From: M30B19 sp041741535 | Lineage (GTDB): Bacteria; Planctomycetota; Planctomycetia; Pirellulales; Pirellulaceae | Assembly: GCA_041741535.1 (NCBI GenBank) | Contig: JBGSJV010000194.1 | Location: 1-64,000 of the forward strand | Reading direction: 5' to 3' | Length of the DNA: 64,000 nucleotides | Shown: positions 52,523-60,934 of the stretch, one piece after another | How positions within the stretch are numbered: position 1 is the first letter of the stretch | Layout: every line of letters starts with the position of its first letter | Program-made: the position numbers and the translations under genes | Notes under the pieces: model-generated | Told to the model about the DNA's origin: nothing | The model's input: only the letters and a program-made list of their open reading frames with translations | Databases searched by the model: none

Positions 52523-53732
52523 GCTCGGAACTCCCGTTTGAGTTCGAAGCAGCCGTTTCGGTGCAGGGCAGGGCAGGGCGGTCGAGATCTTCTTGCGGTT
52601 GCAGGGCCACGTGCCATTCCCGTCCGTCGGTCGCCACAAGTTTGATGATGTCCCAATCCGGGATGCCCAGTTCGGCCAAAGTCAATGCCTCGAAGGCTGG
52701 TGTTGCCGGGATCTCGCAGCGCATCCTTGGTCGCCTGACCTGGCCACACCGGCAGATTGCTTCACGATGCGTAACCAGCAACGCGGGACGAGCCGTGGCT
52801 TCTTGGTGGTGACATGAATCGCAGGTCATGGATTCGACCCAATCGCGGTCCAAGCTGATGCGGACTTCACTGACCGCCAGTTCTTGACCCCAGCGGCACA
52901 CTTCAGCGACCGTCGCTTGGTGGGTGAATGGTGAAGCAACGACCTGTTCGTACGTCTCGTGACTCATACAATCGTCGCGCCGCGGCAGTTTGCTCTTGTA
53001 ACTTTGATTCGATAGGCCATTAAAAACGATCGCCGTACCGGAATCCGTGGGGAGTTTGTGGAGTAACTTCAATAGCTCTTGAACTTGCCATGCGCCAATC
53101 ATCGAGGCAATCGTAGGAGCCGTCGGGACACGTCCCGCCTGAATGTCCTCTCGCTTGAGAAGTGGGCAGCTGTACCGCAACTGAATCAATCGATAATCGT
53201 TGGCAGTCATCGTGCACTCGTAACACGCTCCGTCAGGCGGAGTGTAAACTTTTACGACACCACTCAGTTCTTGAATGCCACCGTCGATCCAGGGGACGTT
53301 GGCTTTCCAGCAAAGACGATTGACCCATAGTCGGGCCTCACGGTTGTCCAAGCACCCGACCACGACGTCAAGACTTTTGATCAATCCTAAGCCCACTTCC
53401 AACATGACGTTGCCATGAATGGGCACGACGTGGCTGTCAGGATTTAACTCATGGGCTCGTCGAGCCAACACGTTTGCTTTGGGTTCGCCGCGGTCCGAAT
53501 CGCGAAAGAAGACACTGCGACTCAAGTTGGATGCTTCGATCGAGTCGAAGTCGATCAAGTAAATCGTACCAATCCCCAGCAGAACCAAGTTCTTAACAAC
53601 CTCGTTGCCCAAGGCACCGGCGCCTACAACTAGAACTCTTGCCGCACGAATTCGCTCCTGATCCCACCAAGAAATGAGCCGCAACCGGTCGTACCGATCT
53701 TGGTCGTCAATGAACAACACCGGTTCGGACAC
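52515..53732 (-). CDS. ThiF/E1-like ubiquitin-activating enzyme
   Basis: Encodes 405 residues with a GTG start (53732). The adenylation domain (about 20-220) has the ATP motif VLVVGAGALGNEVVKNL, the Asp in YLIDFDSIEASNLSRS, and Arg/Asp pair CLDNREARLWVN. A zinc pair Cys170-x2-Cys173 is followed by Cys189 (RYSCPLL), the candidate catalytic Cys, placed as in E1 and UBA3. Cys304-x2-Cys307 and Cys327/Cys329 supply more zinc ligands. The last about 60 residues (ALTLAELGIPDWDIIKLV) could be an E2-binding ubiquitin-fold-like domain. It adenylates and thiolates the Ubl and passes it to the E2. Its 3' end overlaps the JAMM gene. Confidence 0.9.
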   Translation of the reverse strand: MSEPVLFIDDQDRYDRLRLISWWDQERIRAARVLVVGAGALGNEVVKNLVLLGIGTIYLIDFDSIEASNLSRSVFFRDSDRGEPKANVLARRAHELNPDSHVVPIHGNVMLEVGLGLIKSLDVVVGCLDNREARLWVNRLCWKANVPWIDGGIQELSGVVKVYTPPDGACYECTMTANDYRLIQLRYSCPLLKREDIQAGRVPTAPTIASMIGAWQVQELLKLLHKLPTDSGTAIVFNGLSNQSYKSKLPRRDDCMSHETYEQVVASPFTHQATVAEVCRWGQELAVSEVRISLDRDWVESMTCDSCHHQEATARPALLVTHREAICRCGQVRRPRMRCEIPATPAFEALTLAELGIPDWDIIKLVATDGREWHVALQPQEDLDRPALPCTETAASNSNGSSEHE

Positions 53733-53749
53733 GTCATTCGCTTTCTATC

Positions 53750-54376
53750 TCACAGGAAAGTAATCTCAGGTTCTTGCTGCGGAACCGTTTGATTGTACTT
53801 GGTATCGTCAGGACTCCAACCAACCCTAGTGTCGTGCAGGCCGGACGTGGACGCAGAAAGCTCGGGGCCCGAAGTACTCGCAGTCCCTGCGGGGGAGTTC
53901 GCGGGCGTTCGCAGCGGACGTGGATCAAGCGGCAAAATAAAGTGCCGCTGAGTTTTCGCCCACTCGGCCGCCACGCGATTGTAGGGGCTGCCTATATCGA
54001 AATTGCGATACCGAATCATATCCCACAGCATCAGGCAAAGGTCGTCCAACCGCAGGCTTGGCACCCAGTGCGTGCTGTAGCCACCCAAGCAGACCAGTCC
54101 GTTCGCCGAAATGTTCGGATGAAAAATCGGTGTCAGCCAATGCAGTTCCGGCATGACACGCGGGTAATTCGCCCCCAAGTTCACTCGGACCTCATGGACC
54201 CACTGTTCCTGCAGATGACCATTCTGGTCCATTGCCAAGCCACGTCCGTTGTAGCGAAACAAGTAGGTACTGGCTGGGTCACCCGAGCAACTCATGTCCA
54301 AGATTGTCGAATGTTGGACCAGCTGCCGTACGGATTCGTGGTCGGCCATCAAACGACGAACACGTGGGGAACTCAT
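53750..54376 (-). CDS. E2 ubiquitin-conjugating enzyme-like protein (UBC fold)
   Basis: Encodes 208 residues. The UBC core (about 15-150) carries the signature HPN at 86-88 (IFHPNISANGLVCLGG), the active-site Cys96, and a downstream Trp104 (STHWVPSLRL) at the spacing seen in eukaryotic E2s. Beta strands before it match E2s (WVHEVRVNLGANYPRVMP). The C-terminal 55 residues are Ser/Pro/Thr-rich and disordered. It would accept Ubl from the E1 and transfer it, perhaps with the RING protein, to targets. The start ATG overlaps the Ubl stop codon (TAATG); the E1 gene follows after 17 bases. Confidence 0.93.
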   Translation of the reverse strand: MSSPRVRRLMADHESVRQLVQHSTILDMSCSGDPASTYLFRYNGRGLAMDQNGHLQEQWVHEVRVNLGANYPRVMPELHWLTPIFHPNISANGLVCLGGYSTHWVPSLRLDDLCLMLWDMIRYRNFDIGSPYNRVAAEWAKTQRHFILPLDPRPLRTPANSPAGTASTSGPELSASTSGLHDTRVGWSPDDTKYNQTVPQQEPEITFL

Positions 54377-54669
54377 TATCGGCCTCCGGCCACAATTTCA
54401 GGGTACACGATCAGATGGTCGCCGCTGCGAACCCCGGCGGCTACCAATGTCTCGCCTTCGCGCAGACGTTTCCCGCCTTCTTTATGGTCCAAGCTATAAC
54501 TCATCGGTTGCCCATCCGGACCCAGCATCGGCAGGCTCAGTTTCGTAATAATGTTCGGCAAAATCTTACTGACCGTGACGCTATCGGCAATAACGGCTTC
54601 TACGCTCTTGGAGCCAGTTTGATCCAAGATAACAACTTTGGTTCCTGGGGTTTGACTGTTTTGACTCAT
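54376..54669 (-). CDS. Ubiquitin-like protein ending in Gly-Gly-Arg
   Basis: Encodes 97 residues. Predicted beta-grasp fold: beta1 TKVVILDQTG, beta2 SVEAVIAD, helix VSKILPNIITKLSLP, beta3/4/5 MSYSLDHKE to GDHLIVYPE. The C-terminus is EIVAGGR: Gly-Gly followed by one Arg, which would need trimming to expose Gly-Gly. Ribosome-binding site AAGGA lies 8 bases before the ATG. It is first in a five-gene operon with E2, E1, JAMM and RING-like genes and is the probable modifier. The N-terminal 9 residues look disordered. Confidence 0.88.
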   Translation of the reverse strand: MSQNSQTPGTKVVILDQTGSKSVEAVIADSVTVSKILPNIITKLSLPMLGPDGQPMSYSLDHKEGGKRLREGETLVAAGVRSGDHLIVYPEIVAGGR

Positions 54670-55110
54670 GCTTCAATTCCTTGGCCATCGAACTCGGGTG
54701 AACGGTTGGGATCACAACGCCAGTCCTTCGCTCCAGCATACCCGATCTTTGGAAGAAACTGCACGGATTGGCGGCATATTTTCGCCGATTGGCGCCAACC
54801 GCTTCGTGCCGGCACTATTTTGTGAATTCGCTCCAGTCGGTCGCAGGGAAGGGCAGGGCAGGGTGTAAAGTTCGGTCGTCCCAGTCGCCGTCTTGGTCCC
54901 TCCGGGTACCGCTTTTGATGGTCGTGCTGGTTTTAACTCCTCGAGCGTGTTCCGGTGCCGAAAAAAGTTCCGGATTTTGCTCAAGCCCTGAAGTTTTCCT
55001 CAATTGACAACATTCGATGGCCTAGATTTTTCCGTGAGCTTGGCAGAAGGTCCGACCCGACCGACTTCCTTGCGAAATGATATTTGCCGCTATCAATCAG
55101 GAAAACTGCC
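54670..55110. other. Divergent upstream region of the ubiquitin-like operon
   Basis: About 440 bases between the Ubl gene (left) and a hypothetical gene (right). Contains GGGCAGGGCAGGG (54849-54861) and a TTGACA (55004-55009) that may be a rightward -35 box, but I cannot find a convincing -10. A minus-strand frame (54712-54984) starts with TTG and looks spurious. Confidence 0.4.
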
Positions 55111-55806
55111 ATGGGTTTCATGGAGCGTTTTTTCACTAATCCTTCATCAGACGATGAACGGAACCAATTACCAATGAATAGTTTTGCCACTATTTCTCAC
55201 AACGAGTTGGCTGCCCATTTGGACGTCAGGTCGTACGGTGAGTTTGAGCTAACCAATGCGGTTCGCCCAGCTTATGACTTGAAGATCTCGCCCCAACAAG
55301 GGTACCGTCATGATGTTTACGTGGACGAGGAAAACGACACTCGCGTTCCCGTAATCATGGCCGCTGTATCCAAAAAGGCCTTGTTTTCCACGTTTATTCA
55401 ACTCGTGGAAAAACTGGGACCGGTCGTCGATGTCGTGCTGGAGACCAGCCACGATAGCGAGGCAGGTGACCACGAAGATCTCTACCGCGAGCACATCGAT
55501 ACGCCAGTATTGGTGAGCCTGCTGTGGGAATTCGAAGACATGCTGCTTAACGACGGCTGCACCGGGATTGCCGTTATGAACCAAGGCCGCCCGCAAGAAG
55601 TGCAATTCGATGAGCACAAACTGCTCATCATGTACGGCAGTCCCTTGGAGCAGTTCGAGTTCACCCTTGAGAAGAATGGCGTTCCCTGCGACGAGGAAAT
55701 TCGTTTCCTGTCGGAAGCCGAGCATATTCACTCGACGACCAATGACTACCGCAGTCTGTTCCAAGAGTTCTGTATGCGTTTGGGCGTCGAACACGAAGCC
55801 GTATAA
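55111..55806 (+). CDS. Hypothetical soluble protein
   Basis: Encodes 231 residues. The ATG at 55111 is chosen for the AGGA ribosome-binding site 7 bases before; a frame extension to 55084 begins with TTG. No signal peptide or membrane helix. Acidic overall (runs of Glu/Asp at 158-176), mixed alpha/beta pattern. No family recognised. It is divergent from the Ubl operon, so could share its control region. Confidence 0.65.
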   Translation: MGFMERFFTNPSSDDERNQLPMNSFATISHNELAAHLDVRSYGEFELTNAVRPAYDLKISPQQGYRHDVYVDEENDTRVPVIMAAVSKKALFSTFIQLVEKLGPVVDVVLETSHDSEAGDHEDLYREHIDTPVLVSLLWEFEDMLLNDGCTGIAVMNQGRPQEVQFDEHKLLIMYGSPLEQFEFTLEKNGVPCDEEIRFLSEAEHIHSTTNDYRSLFQEFCMRLGVEHEAV

Positions 55807-55954
55807 ACGTATTAACTGCAAGTCGATTTAAACACGTTCCGTGGTGAGACTCGCCTCGTTTCTCCACCGCAAAACGTTTCGGCGCATTACCTGCGAAATG
55901 TCCTACGGCTCTTCACTTCCCGATCGAACGCAATCCTATCGAGACGGCAACAAA

Positions 55955-55993
55955 AAAAGACCGAGACCGGATGAACCGGTCTCGGTCTTTTGG
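55955..55993. terminator. Strong hairpin terminator, probably bidirectional
   Basis: A 15-bp stem (AAAGACCGAGACCGG with CCGGTCTCGGTCTTT) around a 5-base loop, A run before and T run after. It lies about 150 bases after the 231-residue gene and about 30 after the 45-residue lipoprotein gene ends on the minus strand, so it can serve both. Confidence 0.9.
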
Positions 55994-56020
55994 CTTTTAA
56001 AAGCAATCCAAACCGCGAAA

Positions 56021-56158
56021 CTACTTGGCTGGTTCAGCTGGTGTTTCAGTCTTTGGAGTTTCAGTCTTCTTGGTATCTTTGGCAGCTGGAGTGTCACCGC
56101 CGCAACCAACCGAGATACCGAAAGCAGCAACCAACAATAAGGTAACGATCGAACGCAT
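56021..56158 (-). CDS. Small lipoprotein, 45 residues
   Basis: Minus strand ATG at 56158, stop at 56021. Signal peptide (hydrophobic residues 4-16) ends in a lipobox: Ser-Val-Gly-Cys19, then GGD. The mature tail is Lys/Thr/Glu/Pro-rich with two TETPKTETP-type units. Ribosome-binding sequence GGAGAG lies about 6 bases before the ATG. Too short for most gene callers but start, lipobox and terminator fit. No role known. Confidence 0.75.
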   Translation of the reverse strand: MRSIVTLLLVAAFGISVGCGGDTPAAKDTKKTETPKTETPAEPAK

Positions 56159-56218
56159 CTACTTCTCTCCTCAGAGAACAAAGGAATCATGTGGACTAAC
56201 GCAGCCCTATTCAACAAG

Positions 56219-57343
56219 CTATCCGACAGGTTTCTCGGCGTCAACTGGACCAATTCGAAAAACATCGACCACCCCAAATCGATGCTCCGCATCGGCCGAT
56301 TGGCTCAAGGCACCCGCTAAAACCAGCGTTCGTCCCCCGCGCAAAAATCTTGCCTCGGTGACGCGAGAATCCGTCTTGAATCCATAAATCAGCTCACCGG
56401 TTTCCCCGGAAAACAGTCCCGTATTGAAAGCCCCACCCCGTAATCGCCCGGACATGGCGAAAGTGCCATCCTCTACGTTCATGGCTAGGGCTTCCATCAA
56501 GCCCTCGCCAAGTTGCTCGTCTTTTGACTGCCACTTCTGCTCGGCCTGACCTGGTGCGAGCGAAAATCGTTGCCATCGCTGCTTGCCATTGCCAGCCATC
56601 GGATCGGTCATCGGACCCATGCCCGCGACAATCACTTGTTGACTATCCGGCGTAAAGGTGAGCGCGAAAATACCGCCAACTTGACAATGGCTTTTGATAA
56701 TCCCAAACGCGGTGAAATCCGGCGTGTGCCATTTCCAATCCGGAGGGCGATTTACCACCGCCGTCTCGTCCTGTTTATCCAACGCCCAAACACAAATATC
56801 CCCCATCAAGTTGGCCGCCGCCACTCGCGTGCCACACGGACTTATGGCCACCGCTTGAACGGGTGGCAACATCGTGAATTGGTTCAGTAGCGCACCGGAC
56901 ACCGCGTCCCATACATGAACGTTTGGTCGGTCACTCGCCAATGGTCGATACTCGTAGTCGCCCGCTAAGTATTGACCACTGCCGGTTGCCAACCGAGTCG
57001 CTTGTTCGGCACGGCGACTGATCGCCAAATCCCAAACCCACGAGTCGGCAACCTTGATCGTCTTGACAATTTCCCGTTTCTCCAAGTCGAACCAACGTAG
57101 CCGTCCGTCATAACCTGCCGAGACAAGCATGTTGTTCTCCGGCAGATAATAAACGCCGGAGACATAACTATCATGAGGATAAAGTGGTTCGAACTCGCCA
57201 GTGTCTAACTTCAAGCGGCCGACACCATTAAACGTGCCCACATAGGCAAGTGATTCGTCGGGCGACACGTCCATTCCAAGAACTGCGGTCGGAACTTGCC
57301 ACCGGTGGACTCGTTCGCTTTGCCAATCTTTGATCTGTTTCAT
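56219..57343 (-). CDS. WD40-repeat-like beta-propeller protein
   Basis: Encodes 374 residues with seven roughly 45-residue beta-propeller blades, each with a GxV-type and D/NVxVW pattern (for example NVHVWDAVSGALLNQF and MGDICVWALD). No signal peptide. WD40-like proteins in planctomycetes often sit beside DUF1501 genes, as here; the start overlaps the DUF1501 stop (ATGA). Function unknown; scaffold or sensor is inference. Confidence 0.85.
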   Translation of the reverse strand: MKQIKDWQSERVHRWQVPTAVLGMDVSPDESLAYVGTFNGVGRLKLDTGEFEPLYPHDSYVSGVYYLPENNMLVSAGYDGRLRWFDLEKREIVKTIKVADSWVWDLAISRRAEQATRLATGSGQYLAGDYEYRPLASDRPNVHVWDAVSGALLNQFTMLPPVQAVAISPCGTRVAAANLMGDICVWALDKQDETAVVNRPPDWKWHTPDFTAFGIIKSHCQVGGIFALTFTPDSQQVIVAGMGPMTDPMAGNGKQRWQRFSLAPGQAEQKWQSKDEQLGEGLMEALAMNVEDGTFAMSGRLRGGAFNTGLFSGETGELIYGFKTDSRVTEARFLRGGRTLVLAGALSQSADAEHRFGVVDVFRIGPVDAEKPVG

Positions 57344-58680
57344 AGTAGAATCTCTCGAACGGGTTCCGACTGATTCTCGACTCGGTGAAATTCAGGAAAA
57401 TCTTCCGGCAAGTCGTACGCCTGATGCGGATCGATCCCCAACGCGGAAAAGATCGTCGCGAACAGTCGCCCTTGATCGACCGGGTTTTCGCTCACTGAAA
57501 AACCCTCCGGGTCGGTCGCTCCATACACAACCCCAGGACGAATTCCACAACCAGCCAGGGCCAGCGACCACGCATTTGGGTAATGGTCGCGTCCACGGGC
57601 GTCATTAAGCCAAGGAGTCCGTCCGAACTCGCCCATCATGATGACCAAGGTGCTGTCCAATAGGCCACGTTCTTCCAAGTCCGTCAACAAGTGAAAGATC
57701 ACTCGGTCCAACTCTGGGACCAGCATTTGGTACAGCTCGTGATTCAGCACGTGGCAGTCCCATGGCATTCCATTGGCCACCATCACACTGGCGCAACCGT
57801 TTTCAATTAGGTGTCTGGCTTGCAACGCATGAAGTCCAAATGCCCCTGGCCCATATTTTTGTCGATCTTGTTCGGGCAGTGAATTCAGATCAAACAACGG
57901 CGCGCAACTCATCAAACCGTTGACTCTTTCAAAGACTCCGTTGTACGACGCCGCAGCCGAGCTCTGCGTTTCGTTGGCAAACTTGCGACCGAGAAAGTTC
58001 CGCAGTGCCAATCGATCACTGTGATCCGCTTCGTCCAGTAATTCCGGACGCTTGATATTGGGAATGCCAAACGTCCCACCGGCGCGCACGGGTGCGTATT
58101 CGGCGCCCAACCATCCCGCCCAATTTCCCGCCTTGAAACTCTTGAACTCGTTGCCTTCCGGGCAGGGATCCAGCAATACAAACTGAGGCACCGGCGAATC
58201 CAATTGGCCCAATTGTTGCGCCAAAACCGAGCCCAAAATGGGGCGTTGAAACGGGGGACGCGGAGCATGTCCACGCGTCAACATGTCGATCCCCTCGAAG
58301 TGCTCCGAAGGCTGCGTGCTCATCGATCGAATGATTGCCATCTTGTCCAAGATCGTGGCACACTTGGGCATCAGCTCACTAATGTGGACTCCCGGCAGAC
58401 AAGTTGGAATGCTGCGAAATGGACCGGAGGTTCGCGTCCCCGGTTTTGGATCCCAGGTCTCAAATTGACTGGGAGCCCCACACAGCCATAACATGATGCA
58501 GCGTTTCGCTTGTCGCCGCATGGATTCGCCAAACGCCGGAATCGAAAACAGACCGCTAAAGCTCAACGCCGAGGCCACCAAACCGCCGGCGGTTCCCTCC
58601 AAGAACATGCGACGATGCACGCGATGGTCCGGGCCGCCGCAGTCGCCACGTCTTTTTGCACGATGTTTTTTATTCGACAT
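57340..58680 (-). CDS. DUF1501 family exported protein
   Basis: Encodes 446 residues. The start has a basic stretch and a Tat-like region (RRGDCGG) with a later hydrophobic patch (SALSFSGLFSIPAFG). DUF1501 features include KRCIMLWLCGAPSQFETWDPKP near residue 60 and the alkaline-phosphatase-like VIMMGEFGRTP and RDHYPNAWSLALAGCG. Such proteins are abundant in planctomycetes, act in the periplasm, and are thought to be linked to sulfatase-like or hydrolase roles. Its partner here is the DUF1549/DUF1553 protein encoded upstream on the same strand, the usual pairing. Confidence 0.9.
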   Translation of the reverse strand: MSNKKHRAKRRGDCGGPDHRVHRRMFLEGTAGGLVASALSFSGLFSIPAFGESMRRQAKRCIMLWLCGAPSQFETWDPKPGTRTSGPFRSIPTCLPGVHISELMPKCATILDKMAIIRSMSTQPSEHFEGIDMLTRGHAPRPPFQRPILGSVLAQQLGQLDSPVPQFVLLDPCPEGNEFKSFKAGNWAGWLGAEYAPVRAGGTFGIPNIKRPELLDEADHSDRLALRNFLGRKFANETQSSAAASYNGVFERVNGLMSCAPLFDLNSLPEQDRQKYGPGAFGLHALQARHLIENGCASVMVANGMPWDCHVLNHELYQMLVPELDRVIFHLLTDLEERGLLDSTLVIMMGEFGRTPWLNDARGRDHYPNAWSLALAGCGIRPGVVYGATDPEGFSVSENPVDQGRLFATIFSALGIDPHQAYDLPEDFPEFHRVENQSEPVREILL

Positions 58681-58727
58681 TCCCAGTTCCTAATTGGAGT
58701 GAGCTCGGTTGTGTCCAACTCGCGCGA

Positions 58728-58826
58728 CGCTTTGTCCCAACAGAGGTCTGCCCTTGAGTGGGGCCGCACCAGATCTTGGACAAAAAGGCACGACCAGAGA
58801 TGGGTAGACCCAAGTGAGGACGTGCT
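58728..58826 (-). repeat. About 99-bp dispersed element, copy C
   Basis: On the minus strand it aligns with copies A and B: it begins AGCACGTCC, has the core TCGTGCCTTTTTGTCC identical to A apart from one base, and ends GGGACAAAGCGT. The inverted ends are more degenerate. It lies between two same-strand genes and its left end abuts the stop codon of the DUF1549/1553 gene. Confidence 0.65.
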
Positions 58827-60478
58827 CAGTGGTTGTAACGAAACTCTGCGGATGTCACCAGTGTCCAGAAGACTTGTGCCCAGGCCGGCACCGGTCGATC
58901 GGCTCTCCGTGCGAGATACGCTTGGATCATGCTCAACTCGTCGGTTTCTGGCAGTCGGCCATACACGCGGCGGTAGGCAAGTTGAATTCTCTGTTCTACG
59001 TCCAGTGAGTCCGTTTCGGCAACCCACTGCTCGGCCGCCGCTTGCAGCACCGCGTTGAACTCTGGGCTATTGGCCAATCCAAGTGCTTGGTCGATGGTCG
59101 CTTGATCGGTTGTCGGCACGATTTCTGGAAAAAATCTTCGCCATTGAGCTGCCAAACGCTGCCAATTCTCGGAGTCGATGACTTCCTGTGGAAAGGGGAG
59201 CGCGAGCTGAAGTGACTTCAGGTAGGCTTCCGCGGTCAATGGTCTGGCAATGGCCGAGCCGAACAAATGATCCGCGCCAGCAGAGCTCCCGTGGGAACTT
59301 GCCCGCTGGTAAGTCAGAGACCTAACCACTTCGCGCACCATTCGCCGAATGTTGTAGCCATTTCGTCGAAAATCATCCGATAGCCAATCCAACAATTCCG
59401 GGTGACTAGGGGCTTGCGTGGAGTCCATACGTTCGATGGGATGCACCAAGCCTCGTCCCAGCAACAATCCCCAGATTCGGTTGACCATCGCGCGAGCAAT
59501 CAGCGGATGATCCTTGACGATTTCTTCGACGAATTTTTCACGCCGCGAAAACACCGGAATTTTTGGTTCGCCGGCCACGGCAACATACAAACTCTCTTGA
59601 TCTTCTTGTTTCGCGGGATCATCCGGTCGAGGTTCTGGAACGTCTTCTCGTAGCAAAAAAGAAAGGGTCAGTTTTTCAGTCGTGCCCAATAAGGGGTTGG
59701 CATAGTCGTCGAAGCCACCAATCGCGGATTCGGCAATCGCGATTCCTTGATCCGTCTGAGCGTTGGTGCTCCGGCGAAAGAACCCAACCAAACCCCAATA
59801 ATGGGCCTGTTTGATTTCCTCAGCAGCCAAATGATCGTGACATTGCGCGCACGCGATGTCGACACCAAAAAATGATTTGGCGACCGCCTCGGCAATTTCT
59901 TGATGTTTGTTTTCTCGCTCGTAGAGGTACCACAAATGCCCACGTTGTTCGCCTTCCGCCCGCGCCAACAAGACTTCATGGACCACAAGGTTCCAAGGTC
60001 GATTTTCCGCAAAAACACGCCGCAGATACGCGTGCCAGCCGTGCTTTTTTCGTTCGCCAAGTTTTCGCTCTTTTCGACCCATCAACATCGTGTCGAAGAT
60101 CGTCGCAAAATACTCGAAGTGGGCGTCGGACGCCAGAAGTTCCTCGATCAAACGCTCGCGTTTGTCGGGCGTTGTGTCGGCCAAAAAGTGATCCAGCTGC
60201 GCGACCGAGGGGATTTGTCCGGTCAAATCGAGGTAGAGGCGTCGAATAAACTCGTTGTCTTCGCATGGTCCTGCCGGGATTACCTGTTCGAGTTCCAGCC
60301 GTTGCCAGATTTGGCCGTCTAGGTATTTCGCGACTTCCAGAGTCGGTGGCGAAACCGAAGCGTCTGGTTCGGTTACCTCCGTTTGCGCGAAACTGGTGCT
60401 GCCAAAAAATACCATCAGCGACAGGACCAACCACGAAAAATTTGATAACCAGCAATCATGCTTCGTAAGATGACTCAT
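58826..60478 (-). CDS. DUF1549/DUF1553 exported protein (PSD1 type)
   Basis: Encodes 550 residues with a signal peptide (hydrophobic 12-28, ending Ser-Phe-Ala-Gln). DUF1549 spans about 55-255 (DNEFIRRLYLDLTGQIPSV and IACAQCHDH, a CXXCH-like motif). DUF1553 follows in the C-terminal half (VFSRREKFVEEIVKDHP and LARRADRPVPAWAQVFWTL). Typical PSD1 proteins are 700 or more residues; this is a shorter version without an obvious N-terminal PSCyt1 domain. Forms a cluster with DUF1501 and WD40 genes, expected periplasmic, role not established. Confidence 0.9.
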   Translation of the reverse strand: MSHLTKHDCWLSNFSWLVLSLMVFFGSTSFAQTEVTEPDASVSPPTLEVAKYLDGQIWQRLELEQVIPAGPCEDNEFIRRLYLDLTGQIPSVAQLDHFLADTTPDKRERLIEELLASDAHFEYFATIFDTMLMGRKERKLGERKKHGWHAYLRRVFAENRPWNLVVHEVLLARAEGEQRGHLWYLYERENKHQEIAEAVAKSFFGVDIACAQCHDHLAAEEIKQAHYWGLVGFFRRSTNAQTDQGIAIAESAIGGFDDYANPLLGTTEKLTLSFLLREDVPEPRPDDPAKQEDQESLYVAVAGEPKIPVFSRREKFVEEIVKDHPLIARAMVNRIWGLLLGRGLVHPIERMDSTQAPSHPELLDWLSDDFRRNGYNIRRMVREVVRSLTYQRASSHGSSAGADHLFGSAIARPLTAEAYLKSLQLALPFPQEVIDSENWQRLAAQWRRFFPEIVPTTDQATIDQALGLANSPEFNAVLQAAAEQWVAETDSLDVEQRIQLAYRRVYGRLPETDELSMIQAYLARRADRPVPAWAQVFWTLVTSAEFRYNH

Positions 60479-60551
60479 GTCCGGTGAGTCCTATTCAGGG
60501 CGGGAAGGTAGGGAGTTGTGAAGGGTTTGGTTGCAGCAATCTGGGAGACTT

Positions 60552-60652
60552 GGGCTTTGTCCTATAAGGGGCCTGACCCTCTCCAGTCGTGTCTTTTCGT
60601 CCGGGATTTTGTATGCCCACTAATGGGGCAGACCTGTTTTAGGACAAAACCT
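60552..60652 (+). repeat. About 101-bp dispersed element with terminal inverted repeats, copy B
   Basis: Begins GGGCTTTGTCCTA and ends TAGGACAAAACCT, an inverted pair over about 28 bases. Same length and core (TCGTGTCTTTTCGTCC) as copy A. It lies in the 456-base gap between the GH94-like gene and the DUF1549 gene, which otherwise holds only the hairpin at 60805-60821. Confidence 0.75.
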
Positions 60653-60804
60653 AGTATAGCAAGATTATCGGCTGGCGGGGAAGTTGCTCGGCGGACCACT
60701 CGGAAAGTTCCGTCGCGAACTCGTGTCTCGAGATACGACTTCCCACTTCCTTACGTTGCGGCGTCCCGGAGTTCGTCAACCACAAGACCGTTCAATAAGT
60801 AGCA

Positions 60805-60821
60805 GGCACACTCCGTGTGCC
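60805..60821. repeat. Short hairpin repeat
   Basis: GGCACAC, loop TCC, GTGTGCC, a perfect 7-bp stem. Same geometry as those at 38679-38768. Confidence 0.6.
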
Positions 60822-60934
60822 GTCCGCCGATCCTCAAAAAACGAGTGGTATTTGATGGTCGCAGCATTTGGAATGTGCCGACGACCGTCCTTCGTTGAAC
60901 GGTATTGCCGTTAACCAGCCCCCGATTGGTTACC

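Noticed and set aside
52560..52585. GGGCAGGGCAGGGC runs (also near 13509, 48911, 54849), possible G-quadruplex motif
   Set aside because: Only three full GGG runs in each place, one is inside the coding E1/JAMM overlap, and I have no evidence of enrichment.
54712..54984. Minus-strand frame of 90 codons upstream of the Ubl gene
   Set aside because: Starts with TTG, the ribosome-binding spacing is poor, the second half translates G-rich repeats, and no family is recognised.
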